This document shows positions 26,714 to 35,829 of a stretch of DNA of 64,000 nucleotides, piece by piece. Each line of letters opens with the position of its first letter. Position 1 is the stretch's first letter. The stretch is from Flectobacillus sp. BAB-3569 (GTDB lineage: Bacteria > Bacteroidota > Bacteroidia > Cytophagales > Spirosomataceae): positions 1-64,000 of the forward strand of contig NZ_NJFZ01000033.1 of NCBI RefSeq assembly GCF_002270355.1, in the 5' to 3' direction. The notes below the pieces were generated by a model. That model was not told the origin of the DNA and did not search any database. It saw only the letters and a list, made by a program, of their open reading frames with translations. The translations under genes and the position numbers were made by a program.

Positions 26714-27199
26714 GTCAGTAGTTGTTTTGGCGTTGGAGTCATATCCAAGACTTGTTCAACACTCGTTGCATTTAGACAACCGAGATATAGTTTATGATTT
26801 AGGTTAGCTACTAATGAGCTTCTGAAAATATAAAACATCCTACATTAATACAAGCAATATACGGGTTTTTGGAGGGTACTGTAGGGTATCAACTCAGAAA
26901 AATCCTATCTTTTTAAAACTTCACAAAGCTTCATTTTGTGGTAAGTTATTGTGTGTTAGTTGATTATAAAAAATGGTATTGCGCTTAATTTATATATACC
27001 ATTCACTCAACTTTTGGGCTATTCTCTTTTTGAAGAGAATTTAGTAAATTTCTTTTTCATGTGTAAAACAACAAGTCAAAACCTCGGAGTATGGAGAATC
27101 CAAAACTTTTTGAGCTCTTCGGTAAGATAAGACTGGTTATACTTTACCTAAACCAAACTAAATTAACCCTAGTACTCGTCGTACGCTCATCCTCAAACT
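26714..27199. other. Divergent intergenic region, little recognised
   Basis: 486-bp spacer between corA and an APC permease. The only clear structure is a small hairpin ATTCTCTT TTTG AAGAGAAT at 27021-27040. No repeat family copy, RNA gene or convincing promoter was found. Confidence 0.45.
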
Positions 27200-28543
27200 A
27201 TGTCTGCAAAGAATAAATTAAATCTGTTTGATACCACCATGCTGGTGGTAAGTCTCATTATTGGAATGGGAATTTTCCGTAATCCAGTCGAAGTAGCCAA
27301 ATCTGCACAAAGCCCTACAATCTTTTTTCTAGCTTGGATACTGGGCGGAGTCGTTAGCTTTTTCGGAGGACTTACCTATGCCGAAATTGGGTCGAGATAT
27401 GCCGTAAAAGGCGGTTTTTACAAAATATTTTCGTATTGCTATCACCCAGCTTTTGCCTTTATGGTCAACTGGATGTTAGTAATTTCCAATGCGGGCGCAA
27501 CCTCTATTGTTGCTATTGTGGGGGCTGAGTACATCAATCCTATCATTATGCCAGCCTCGCTTCAGAATCCGATGGGAATAAAAATCACTTCGATCTCAAC
27601 GATTGTCATTTTGTATATCATCAATTTTGTGGGCATTAGACTTTCTGCTCAAACGCAAAATCTATTGTCGATGATCAAAATGGTACTTATGGCATTATTA
27701 ATCCTGACTATTTTTGCTGGTCACCCTGCTCCTGTAAGTCACACTAATTTTGCTATTAGCCAAGAGGCTTGGCAGTTTACCGATTATCTCAAAGCCTTGG
27801 CAGTGAGCTTTATTCCTATCTTTTTTACCTACGGAGGTTATCAACAAACTATCAACTTTGGTACTGACATCGAAAATCCTGTACGTAATACACCTAAGGG
27901 AATTTTTATTGGTTGTAGCTTGGTCATGTTTTTGTATTTGGCTATCAACTTTGCCTATTACAAAGTTTTAGGAATAGAAGGTATTGCGCAGTCAAAATCA
28001 TTAACGGCTGATTTGGCGAAGGTTTTCTTTGGGGAAATAGGCTTCAAATTTACTTCGGTATTGCTTTTTATTTCGGTGCTAACTTTTGTAAACTCTGCTA
28101 TGCTGACTAATCCAAGGGTGTATTTTGCGATGGCAGAAGATGGCGTTTTGCCGCAGGCTTTCAAAAAACAAAATGATAAATCACAAGTACAGGAATTTGC
28201 TTTGACAGTTTTTGCTTCGTTTTTGGTGCTATTCCTCTTTTTTGCAGATTCCTTTAAAGAATTATTAAACTATGTAATGTTTTGCGACTCTGTAGGTATG
28301 ATTACCTCGGCAGCAACAATTTTTTTACTAAGAAAAAAGAGCAAAGAAATACTAGGCGAAACCTATACGATTGGTTTTGGGAAAGTCCTTTTTCCTGTCA
28401 TTTTTATTATGATATATACCATCGTGGCAATCAGTTCATTGGTCGAGAATAAGGAGAATTTACCAACAGCTATCGGTCTATTTTTAGGTGGGTTACCGCT
28501 GTATTATATTCTGAAAAAAGCAATGGATAATTTGAAGATGTAG
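27200..28543 (+). CDS. APC-superfamily amino acid permease
   Basis: 447 residues with about 12 membrane helices. The N-terminal MLVVSLIIGMGIFRNPVEVA has the Gly-rich unwound TM1 of the APC fold (GxGIF), and GGVVSFFGGLTYAEIGSRY matches the TM2 region of LAT-type amino acid transporters. Substrate cannot be read from sequence. The PLP-dependent trans-sulfuration gene follows on the same strand after a 127-bp spacer containing nine GGCACAAA units; co-transcription is possible, which would point to a sulfur amino acid, but this is inference. Confidence 0.88.
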   Translation: MSAKNKLNLFDTTMLVVSLIIGMGIFRNPVEVAKSAQSPTIFFLAWILGGVVSFFGGLTYAEIGSRYAVKGGFYKIFSYCYHPAFAFMVNWMLVISNAGATSIVAIVGAEYINPIIMPASLQNPMGIKITSISTIVILYIINFVGIRLSAQTQNLLSMIKMVLMALLILTIFAGHPAPVSHTNFAISQEAWQFTDYLKALAVSFIPIFFTYGGYQQTINFGTDIENPVRNTPKGIFIGCSLVMFLYLAINFAYYKVLGIEGIAQSKSLTADLAKVFFGEIGFKFTSVLLFISVLTFVNSAMLTNPRVYFAMAEDGVLPQAFKKQNDKSQVQEFALTVFASFLVLFLFFADSFKELLNYVMFCDSVGMITSAATIFLLRKKSKEILGETYTIGFGKVLFPVIFIMIYTIVAISSLVENKENLPTAIGLFLGGLPLYYILKKAMDNLKM

Positions 28544-28550
28544 CGTACAA

Positions 28551-28622
28551 GGCACAAAGGCACAAAGGCACAAAGGCACAAAGGCACAAAGGCACAAAGG
28601 CACAAAGGCACAAAGGCACAAA
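28551..28622. repeat. Nine perfect GGCACAAA 8-bp tandem units (family D)
   Basis: An uninterrupted 72-bp array starting 7 bp after the permease stop. It is a candidate for copy-number variation by slippage. The long minus-strand frame across it (repeated Phe-Val-Pro-Leu-Cys) is an artefact of the repeat. Confidence 0.95.
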
Positions 28623-28670
28623 AATGATATAAAGAGTAAAGTTATCATTAAAAGCGGGGATATTCATGAT

Positions 28671-29867
28671 GTGACAAGTGCCTCAAAAACAAAACTTATG
28701 GAAGACATTTCTTTAATTATCAACCAACTTGGCGAGGAGCGTGATTTGTATTATCAGGCTGTTTCTCCGCCAATTATGCAAACCTCTAATTTTGCGTTTA
28801 AGGATTTTGCTAGTATGCGCTCAACTTTTGAAGACGAATATGCTGGCGATTATATTTATACTAAAGCCAAAAATCCTACGGTAGATATGCTCAGGCTCAA
28901 ATTAGCTGCCTTGCAAGGTGCTGAAGATGCGCTGGTGACTAACTCTGGGAGTTCGGCTATTTTTTGTTCGATTTTGGCAAATGTCAAAGCTGGAGATCAC
29001 ATTATTTCGGTTCGCCAGCCCTATTCTTGGGCTCGAAATATGTTTGAGGTTGTATTGCCAAAATTCAATATCACACATACCTATGTAGACGGTAGAGATA
29101 TCTGCAATTTTGAAGAGGCTTTGCAAGAAAACACCACCCTGATTTATCTCGAATCACCTAATTCGTTTAGTTTTGAGTTGCAGGATTTAGAGGCGGTTGG
29201 GAACTTTGCTCGTGCCAGAGGCATTACTACTATTATAGACAACAGTTATTGTACACCGCTTTTTCAGAATCCTCATGCTTACGGGATTGACTTGTGTTTG
29301 CATTCGGCAACTAAGTATATATCAGGGCATTCGGATACTGTTGCGGGTGTAATTACTGGCTCGAAGGTTCGGTTGAAAAAGATATTTGATTCAGAACTTT
29401 CCAATTCAGGAACAAGTCTTTCTCCATTTAATGCTTGGCTTTTGTTGCGTGGCTTGCGAACTTTGCCTATCCGTTTGAAGCATATTACTGAAAGCACGAT
29501 GGCTTTGTTGCCATTTTTGAAAAATCACCCGAAAATCGCAAAAGTGATATTTCCTTTCGATACCGATTTTCCTCAGTACGAATTGGCTCGTAAACAAATG
29601 ACTGGTGCTTGCGGGTTACTAACTATTGTGCTGCCACCTGTATCGTATGAGCAAATTGAGCAATTTGCGACAGGACTCAAACATTTTTTGTTGGCTGTTA
29701 GCTGGGGTGGACATGAATCTTTAGTGATGCCCAAGGCAGCAGGAATTCGTCCAGAAAATTATGATTCAAACAATGAGGAGCATCGTATGGTGCGCTTGTA
29801 TATTGGCTTAGAAAGTGTTGAGGAGCTTCAGGAGGATTTAAACCAAGCCTTAGAGGTGATAAGCTAG
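28671..29867 (+). CDS. PLP-dependent trans-sulfuration enzyme (cystathionine gamma-synthase/lyase family)
   Basis: 398 residues from a GTG at 28671, or 389 from the ATG at 28698 (MEDISLIINQLGEER), which looks more natural. Fold-type I PLP enzyme of the Cys/Met metabolism family. Counted from the GTG, the Schiff-base lysine is K215 in LHSATKYISGHSD and the pyridine-binding aspartate is D190 (TTIIDNSYCTP). The YIYTKAKNPTVDML segment is the family's Y-x-R/K-x2-NPT block that contacts the cofactor phosphate of the partner subunit. It could be cystathionine gamma-synthase, gamma- or beta-lyase, or methionine gamma-lyase; sequence reading does not decide. Confidence 0.87.
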   Translation: MTSASKTKLMEDISLIINQLGEERDLYYQAVSPPIMQTSNFAFKDFASMRSTFEDEYAGDYIYTKAKNPTVDMLRLKLAALQGAEDALVTNSGSSAIFCSILANVKAGDHIISVRQPYSWARNMFEVVLPKFNITHTYVDGRDICNFEEALQENTTLIYLESPNSFSFELQDLEAVGNFARARGITTIIDNSYCTPLFQNPHAYGIDLCLHSATKYISGHSDTVAGVITGSKVRLKKIFDSELSNSGTSLSPFNAWLLLRGLRTLPIRLKHITESTMALLPFLKNHPKIAKVIFPFDTDFPQYELARKQMTGACGLLTIVLPPVSYEQIEQFATGLKHFLLAVSWGGHESLVMPKAAGIRPENYDSNNEEHRMVRLYIGLESVEELQEDLNQALEVIS

Positions 29868-29879
29868 TACACAAAAAAA

Positions 29880-29995
29880 TAATTATTGAGCCTCAGGCTT
29901 TCAGGTATAGGTTTTCGGCTGTGGGCTTTGGAAAAAAGCTTATTGTTAAAAAACATGTTGAAACTCTTTACCTAACTCCTAAAGCCACAACTTAA
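29880..29995. repeat. Family A element, inverted orientation
   Basis: Reverse complement shows TTTAGGAGTTAGGTAAAGAG, CAACATGTTTTTTAACAATA, then TTTTTTCC and GAAAGCCTGAGGCTC, the same block order as the 2135 copy but more diverged. Confidence 0.7.
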
Positions 29996-30085
29996 ATCTA
30001 ACTGTGTGCAATTACTGATTCACGCTTAAAAACTATTTTTCAATAATGGATAATGCTTTGCTACGACAAACTTATCCCTATCTCT

Positions 30086-30751
30086 ATGAGTACACAAATT
30101 GCATTTATTTTTGACATGGACGGGGTTTTAGTTGATAACCTTGAGTTTCATGTAACAGCATGGTTGGAGTTTTGTGCCGATAAAAACATTCCTTTAAATC
30201 GTGAGGAGTTTTTTCAAAATTTGAATGGTAAAAACGCACAAGATACCATGAACTATTTCTTCAAACGTGAGGTAGAACCAGAATTGGCACATGCCCTAAA
30301 CGAAGAAAAAGAAGTCATTTATCGCTCAATTTATTTGCCACATATCAAACCTGCTAATGGCTTGGTGGAGCTTTTGGAATCATTGAAAGCTAAAGGTGTG
30401 AAATTGGCTGTTGGTACTTCTGCTCCTCCTGCCAATGTCGATTTTACCTTAGATAACGCAGGCATTCGTCATTATTTTGATGAAATTGTGGATGCTTCGA
30501 TGGTAAAACATGGCAAACCAGCGCCAGATATTTATTTGAAAGCAGCCGAAAAATTAGGTGTACCAATCGAACATTGTGTAGTAGCAGAAGACGCTATGCA
30601 AGGAATCCAAGCTGGTTTGAGTGCGGGAATGAAAGTAATCGGTATCACAACCTCACATACCGCTGAAGAGCTAGCTCATACGCACCTACAAGCACCGGAT
30701 TTTACGACCATCAGCTACGATACTTTAGTGGAGTTGTTGGGTGTGGAATAA
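30086..30751 (+). CDS. HAD-superfamily hydrolase, beta-phosphoglucomutase-like
   Basis: 221 residues from the ATG at 30086 (MSTQIAFIFDMDGVLVDN); an extension to 30053 is out of line with the family. HAD motifs: D-x-D (FDMDGVLVDN), a C1 helical cap, motif II Thr in VGTSAPP, motif III Lys (KHGKPAPDIY) and motif IV (VVAEDAMQGIQAG). The DGVxxDN pattern and cap type match the beta-PGM/sugar-phosphatase branch (phosphosugar mutase or phosphatase). Substrate uncertain. Followed by a strong terminator. Confidence 0.85.
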   Translation: MSTQIAFIFDMDGVLVDNLEFHVTAWLEFCADKNIPLNREEFFQNLNGKNAQDTMNYFFKREVEPELAHALNEEKEVIYRSIYLPHIKPANGLVELLESLKAKGVKLAVGTSAPPANVDFTLDNAGIRHYFDEIVDASMVKHGKPAPDIYLKAAEKLGVPIEHCVVAEDAMQGIQAGLSAGMKVIGITTSHTAEELAHTHLQAPDFTTISYDTLVELLGVE

Positions 30752-30879
30752 TTCTAGATTTGAAAATTTGAAAGTTCTAGGATTGGAGAATCAGACGATT
30801 TAGAATTTTGAAAATCTAATAATTGGTTAGCGTTAAAGATAATAACATAACCAGCCCTCGACCAACAATTCCACTTAGT

Positions 30880-30897
30880 GGGTGAATTTATTCACCC
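30880..30897. repeat. 18-bp palindrome GGGTGAATTTATTCACCC
   Basis: Second copy of the hairpin at 13909-13926, differing only in the two central base pairs. Confidence 0.7.
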
Positions 30898-30927
30898 ATG
30901 ACGAAAATGTTGAAATGGCTTTAATCA

Positions 30928-30966
30928 AAACAGGCGGTTAAAAACGAAGTTTTACCGCCTGTTTTT
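30928..30966. terminator. Bidirectional terminator between HAD and APC genes
   Basis: AAACAGGCGGTTAAAA and TTTTACCGCCTGTTTTT pair over 15-16 bp, with A and T runs at both ends, between the convergent genes. Other content of the 30752-31106 gap: the palindrome at 30880, AT-rich CAAATCTTCAAATT-type simple sequence, and a small GTTGCC/GGCAAC hairpin near 31022-31046. Confidence 0.9.
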
Positions 30967-31106
30967 AATAAGCAGAAGGTTGTAGTCATTGAAATAAAAT
31001 TATTGTAGTCGCAATCCTTGCGGTTGCCATTTTGATCGCGGCAACTCTTTCAAACTATCCCATCATTAATTCCATTCCCAAATCTTCAAATTTCCAAATC
31101 TTCAAA

Positions 31107-32519
31107 TTAACTTCCCTTTTTCCAGTAAAAATAAAAAGGCAGACCAGTTGCCATAAGTCCTAGACCGATTAAGGCTTCGCTTGGGCGCTCCATCAAGGTA
31201 TTTACCAACAGAACAATACAAAAAAGTATAAAAATCGCAGGGACAAATGGATAGGCGATTACTTTGTATGGACGTGGAGCATCTGGCATTTTTTTACGTA
31301 AAATAAAAACCCCAAATGTTGTAGCGCCATAAAAAATAAAGGCGGCAAAAATCAACATATCTGTCAGTTGGTCGAAAGTGCCCGAAAGTACCAATAGCGA
31401 TGCCCAAACTGCTTGTAATGTCAAGGCTTTTGATGGAGTATTGTATTTTGGATGAATATAGTCCACTTGTTTGAAGAACATTTTTTCGTGTGCCATGGCA
31501 TAAAAAAGACGCGAAGCCAACAAAATTGTGCTACTCGTACAATTGAAGGTAGTTACCAAAATTAAACACGAAATCAAGACGCCTCCCCATGAGCCAAGAA
31601 AATGCGTAACCACCGCCACAGCACCAATGCCGTTTTTGGTCTCGTGAATTTTGATAAACTCGTCAATTGGTAAAATATAGAGGTACACAAAATTCATCAT
31701 CATATACATTGCAATAATGATAATCATCCCAATGGTCAGTGCCAAGGGAAGATTCCTTTGTGGATTTTTGATTTCGCCACCAATATAGCCCACACTATTC
31801 CAGCCTTCATACCCCCAAAATGCACTCAAACATGCCAATGCCAAGGCTTTGAACAAGGTACCGCCTTGCATTTCTTCTGGATTGAATTTGACGCTATTTT
31901 GTTTGAGATATTCCCAGTTGCCTACACTCGAAGTAAAACCTAAAATGATAATGCCAATCATAACGATAATCATCAGCGTCACGAGAGTATTACTGAGTTT
32001 TTCGCCCAACTTTAAGCCTTTGGTATTAAAATAGGTTAGAAATATGATTAGGGCAATGGCGATAAACTTGATGCCTAAATTATCCAGAAAATGCAGTCCT
32101 AAAAAACTCATTTCGCTCATTTCGGGCGACGAGTTAGGAATAGGAACTAAGCTATTCAAAGATTGTGCAAACACATAAGCAATGGACGCAATGGAGGCTG
32201 TACGAATCACAGCAAAGTTGGTCCAGCCGAAAAGAAAAGCAAAAAAGCGATTGTAAATTTTACGATAGTACACAAAATCTCCTCCCGAATCTGCCAACAT
32301 ACTTGCTACTTCGGCATTGCTGAGCGTACCTGCTAAGCTAATTAATCCCGCAACCAACCATGCGGTAAGGACAAGTCCTGGCGACTGTAGTTCGGCCGAC
32401 ATAGGGGCAATTTTTTTGAATACTCCAGTGCCGATTACAGAACTGATTACGAGTACAATAGCGGAGGTGAGTCCAATAGAACGTACTAATTTTCCTTGAT
32501 TATCGGAGGGGTTTTGCAT
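31107..32519 (-). CDS. APC-superfamily amino acid permease (LAT-like)
   Basis: 470 residues, about 12 membrane helices. TM1 has IGTGVFKKIAPM (the GxGxF substrate-binding break) and TM2 ends GTLSNAEVASMLADSGGDFV, typical of SLC7-like APC permeases; the GYEGWNSVGYIGGEIKNPQR segment is also characteristic. It imports or exchanges amino acids in the inner membrane; substrate unknown. Only about 30% alike by eye to the permease at 27200, so not a recent duplication. Monocistronic, convergent with the HAD gene. Confidence 0.87.
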   Translation of the reverse strand: MQNPSDNQGKLVRSIGLTSAIVLVISSVIGTGVFKKIAPMSAELQSPGLVLTAWLVAGLISLAGTLSNAEVASMLADSGGDFVYYRKIYNRFFAFLFGWTNFAVIRTASIASIAYVFAQSLNSLVPIPNSSPEMSEMSFLGLHFLDNLGIKFIAIALIIFLTYFNTKGLKLGEKLSNTLVTLMIIVMIGIIILGFTSSVGNWEYLKQNSVKFNPEEMQGGTLFKALALACLSAFWGYEGWNSVGYIGGEIKNPQRNLPLALTIGMIIIIAMYMMMNFVYLYILPIDEFIKIHETKNGIGAVAVVTHFLGSWGGVLISCLILVTTFNCTSSTILLASRLFYAMAHEKMFFKQVDYIHPKYNTPSKALTLQAVWASLLVLSGTFDQLTDMLIFAAFIFYGATTFGVFILRKKMPDAPRPYKVIAYPFVPAIFILFCIVLLVNTLMERPSEALIGLGLMATGLPFYFYWKKGS

Positions 32520-33001
32520 AGTGTGGTTTTGGGGTATTAAGAGGATAAGATTTTGTTTTTAGTGAAAAAAGATTTTTTGATTCTTCAAAAAAGGATACTT
32601 CTGCCCGTTTTCCAAAGAACAAGTTTATACAAATTAGTCAATAAGCCTTTTAGTTCCAAATTCTATAGAATACGAGCTACTTTGGTAAGTGCTTTGCTAG
32701 AGAAAAACCAAGAGACATTTGTCATTAAATGATTGAAAGGTAAAAACAATCTTGAAATTGTGGAGGTGATTCGAAAAAGCTGGCTTAATTTTGAGGCGTT
32801 TACTATGTATTACTACTGATTAAATGATGGATAAGTGAAGAATTATATTTGGAAAAGTGTTTATTTAAATGTTTTTCATTCGAGCTTTAAGTACTTATCC
32901 TATGAGTAATTCCCTCATAGAGCATCACACATGTATCGTAGATTTCTGAGTAATTATTTTACCTTTGCTAGATTACCTTAACATTTAACAACAGCTAAAC
33001 T
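32520..33001. other. Divergent intergenic region
   Basis: 482-bp AT-rich spacer. The only element I can support is the TACCTTTG box at 32960-32967. No repeat copy or RNA structure was recognised. Confidence 0.45.
32960..32967 (+). promoter_or_regulatory. -7 promoter element of the DUF5916 gene
   Basis: TACCTTTG fits TAnnTTTG exactly, 34 bp before the GTG start; a TTG -33 box is not evident. Confidence 0.5.
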
Positions 33002-35233
33002 GTGAAGAAAACGTTACTACTTCTTACTATTCTTTTCATCAACATTTTATCGGCACAAGCCCAAAAAATCAACGAGTCTACTCAATATCATATCAAGCCT
33101 GCAACAGGGAAAATCAATATTGATGGTAACCTTGAAGACCCTGCTTGGAAAGATACTGAGTTAGGTGGAGATTTTTGGATGATTACGCCTACCGATACCG
33201 CAAAAGCAAAAGGCAAAACTGAATTTCGTTTTACTTACGACGAGAATTTTTTGTACGTGGCCGCTATTTGCCACGAATCCATCAAAAACAAATCCTATAT
33301 CGTAGAGTCCCTAAAGCGAGATTTTAGCTTTGGAAATAACGACAACCTCTGGTTGATTTTAGAGCCTTTCAATGACCTTACAAATGGGTTTGTGTTTGGT
33401 ACAAATGCGGCTGGAGCACAATTTGACGGGATTATTTCGGAAGGAACCAATCTCAATGCCAACTGGGATAATAAATGGTATTCATCAACCAAATATATGG
33501 GTGACCATTGGGTAATGGAAGCCGCGATTCCTTTCAAAACACTTCGTTACAAAGCTGGCGAAACGCGTTGGGGAATGAACTTTAGTCGTTTGGATTTAAA
33601 ATCTAATGAAAAATCGTGTTGGGCTCGTATTCCTAAGCAGTTCTTTAGTATTACTTTGGCGTATACAGGTTCATTGGTATGGGATACTCCACCACCAACG
33701 CCCAAAAACAATTTCTCGATTATTCCGTATGCCTTGACGGGTGTAAACAAAGACTACGCCAAGGGAACTGATGCGACGATCAGAAAAGACGTTGGAGTAG
33801 ATGCCAAAATCGCAGTATCTTCGGCACTGAATTTAGACTTGACGGTAAACCCTGATTTCTCACAGGTAGATGTCGACCAGCAAGTAACAAATCTAGATCG
33901 TTTTGAGTTGTTTTTTCCTGAAAGAAGACAGTTTTTCTTAGAAAATTCTGACTTGTTTAACAATTTTGGTTTCAAATCTATTCGTCCATTTTTCTCCAGA
34001 AGGATAGGTTTAGGTTCACCGATTCAATTTGGGGCTCGTTTGAGTGGAAAACTCAATAATAACTTGCGTATTGGTTTGATGAATATGCAAACCGACCCTA
34101 ATAGTGCGTTGGGAAAACCTACACAAAACTTTTCGACCTTGGTTCTTCAACAAAAAATATTTTCAAGGTCAAATATTGGTTTGATGTTTTTGAATAAAGA
34201 AGCGCTCAATTTTGACGAAAATAAAAATGTAGGATATACCAAATACAACCGTAACCTTGGTTTTGAATATAATCTAGCTTCTGCCAGTAATTTGTGGACA
34301 GGTAAGTTTTTGGTGCTAAAATCATTTACGCCAAAAGCTACTAGCATCACGAATACAACTTCGGGTGATGACTTCGTGCAAGCAACTAGCCTCTCGCATA
34401 ACGGCACACACTGGGTGATACAATGGCAACATGAATACGTAGGCAAAAACTACAATGCCGAAGTAGGATATGTACCTCGTGTGGGTTATTTCAAAATAGA
34501 CCCAGCTTTGACCTACTTACTATATCCAAAAAGTCCTACAAGTAAGGTATTTGTTCATGGCCCGACTGTAGAATCTGTCAATTACTGGAATACCAGTAGT
34601 AAGTTGACAGACTATACCAATATATTTGCTTATGGTATTCAGATGAAAAATAGAAGTGCTTTAACCCTCTGGACTGCTAAAGATTATGTAAAGTTACAAT
34701 TCAAATTTAATCCATTAAATCCTTATACCTCTGAGTATTACGTCGCCAATCAAAGTGAACACTCGTGGCATTCGGCAGGATTTGATTATGTGTCAACGTC
34801 TAAGCGTCTGTTGACTTATACGCTATCTACGCGTGTGGGCGGTTATTATGGCGATGGTACACGTGTGGGTATTACGGGCTTGGTTGGGTATCGTTTTCAA
34901 CCGTACGTGAGCTTTTCGGTAGGAGCAGATTATAACGATATTCGCAATGTATCTGTAGCAAATAGTGCCAATGATATTATATCTAAACAGTCAGCGAAGT
35001 TTTTCTTGATTCGTTCAAAGGTAGATATTACGTTTACTAATAATTTGTATTGGACAACGTATTTTCAATACAACGAACAGCAAAAAAATGTAAACCTCAA
35101 TACCCGTATTCAATGGCGATATAAACCAGCATCGGATATTTTCTTGGTATATACCGACAACTATGTGCCTAATTCGTTCGGTATCAAAGACCGAGCAATT
35201 GTTTTGAAAATGACGTATTGGTGGAATGTGTGA
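33002..35233 (+). CDS. DUF5916 outer-membrane protein with N-terminal carbohydrate-binding-like domain
   Basis: 743 residues from a GTG; a signal peptide (MKKTLLLLTILFINILSAQA) precedes QKINESTQYHI. Residues about 30-215 form a CBM9-like beta-sandwich (GKINIDGNLEDPAWKDTEL, FRFTYDENFLYVAAICHE). The rest is the DUF5916 region, rich in alternating aromatic and polar beta strands ending in MTYWWNV, consistent with an outer-membrane beta-barrel; NPDFSQVDVDQQVTNLDRFE and FFPERRQFFLEN are hallmark blocks. The ligand is unknown. It is not beside a SusC/D pair. Downstream are inverted GGCACAAA repeats. Confidence 0.9.
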   Translation: MKKTLLLLTILFINILSAQAQKINESTQYHIKPATGKINIDGNLEDPAWKDTELGGDFWMITPTDTAKAKGKTEFRFTYDENFLYVAAICHESIKNKSYIVESLKRDFSFGNNDNLWLILEPFNDLTNGFVFGTNAAGAQFDGIISEGTNLNANWDNKWYSSTKYMGDHWVMEAAIPFKTLRYKAGETRWGMNFSRLDLKSNEKSCWARIPKQFFSITLAYTGSLVWDTPPPTPKNNFSIIPYALTGVNKDYAKGTDATIRKDVGVDAKIAVSSALNLDLTVNPDFSQVDVDQQVTNLDRFELFFPERRQFFLENSDLFNNFGFKSIRPFFSRRIGLGSPIQFGARLSGKLNNNLRIGLMNMQTDPNSALGKPTQNFSTLVLQQKIFSRSNIGLMFLNKEALNFDENKNVGYTKYNRNLGFEYNLASASNLWTGKFLVLKSFTPKATSITNTTSGDDFVQATSLSHNGTHWVIQWQHEYVGKNYNAEVGYVPRVGYFKIDPALTYLLYPKSPTSKVFVHGPTVESVNYWNTSSKLTDYTNIFAYGIQMKNRSALTLWTAKDYVKLQFKFNPLNPYTSEYYVANQSEHSWHSAGFDYVSTSKRLLTYTLSTRVGGYYGDGTRVGITGLVGYRFQPYVSFSVGADYNDIRNVSVANSANDIISKQSAKFFLIRSKVDITFTNNLYWTTYFQYNEQQKNVNLNTRIQWRYKPASDIFLVYTDNYVPNSFGIKDRAIVLKMTYWWNV

Positions 35234-35345
35234 TGCCTGCAACAGGCACAAAGGCACAAAGGCAACAGGGGTAAGTGAAAAGTGTATAGTTATAACCAAG
35301 GACAGAAAACAATTCCCTTTGTGCCTCTGTGCCTTATGCCTGATC
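35234..35345. repeat. Inverted family D repeats
   Basis: GGCACAAAGGCACAAAGGC near 35244 and its complement CCCTTTGTGCCTCTGTGCC near 35316 face each other across about 55 bp and could form a hairpin after the DUF5916 gene. Confidence 0.75.
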
Positions 35346-35361
35346 CCTATTAAAAACTAAA

Positions 35362-35661
35362 ATGACAACAATCCGAACAAAACCTCGTTTGTCGATAGAG
35401 TATTGTCCGAAATGCAACTGGTTGATGCGTTCGGCTTGGATGGCTCAGGAGTTACTGACTACCTTTGAGGAGGATTTGGGCGAAGTGGCGCTTATCCCTT
35501 CCGAAATTGCAGGGCGATTTACTATTATGGTCGAAGATGAAATTCTTTTTGACCGAAAAAGAGAAGGACGTTTTCCCGAAATCAAAGAATTAAAGCAACT
35601 GGTGCGCGATAAAGTTTGTCCAGAAAAAAGCCTTGGGCATTCGGATAAAAATAAAAGCTAA
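35362..35661 (+). CDS. Rdx-family (SelT/SelW/SelH-like) protein
   Basis: 99 residues with a short thioredoxin-like fold. The redox motif CPKC (EYCPKCNWLMRS, near residues 15-18) replaces the CxxU of the selenoproteins, so it is a cysteine form. LTTFEEDLGEVALIPS and GRFTIMVEDEILFDRKREG continue the family pattern. Members are thought to bind or reduce thiol partners; no substrate is known. No operon partner; 168 bp precede the next gene. Confidence 0.85.
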   Translation: MTTIRTKPRLSIEYCPKCNWLMRSAWMAQELLTTFEEDLGEVALIPSEIAGRFTIMVEDEILFDRKREGRFPEIKELKQLVRDKVCPEKSLGHSDKNKS

Positions 35662-35694
35662 AGTAAATAATGGTTCTGTCAGAAGAACGTTAGC

Positions 35695-35810
35695 AATTGC
35701 TGATTTGGGATTGCGGATTTCAGAAATGCTTGAAATACAGTTTCTGAAAATAAGAAAGTAGTTTGTAATTCCGAAATTCAACATCCGAAACCCGCAATCC
35801 AATAATTCAT
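35695..35810. repeat. Family B inverted-repeat element
   Basis: GATTTGGGATTGCGGATTTC then AGAAATGC on the left and TTCCGAAATTCAACATCCGA with AACCCGCAATCC on the right form an imperfect hairpin with an AT-rich centre; the clearest member of family B. Confidence 0.75.
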
Positions 35811-35829
35811 CACTTATAAAGAAACTTCC

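Noticed and set aside
28470-28667. Minus-strand ORF with repeated Val-Pro-Leu-Cys-Leu-Cys-Ala
   Set aside because: It is only the translation of the GGCACAAA array; it overlaps the end of the permease and has no protein-like start.
35015-35299. 94-codon minus-strand ORF at the DUF5916 gene end
   Set aside because: Antisense shadow of the beta-barrel coding sequence and the GGCACAAA repeats.
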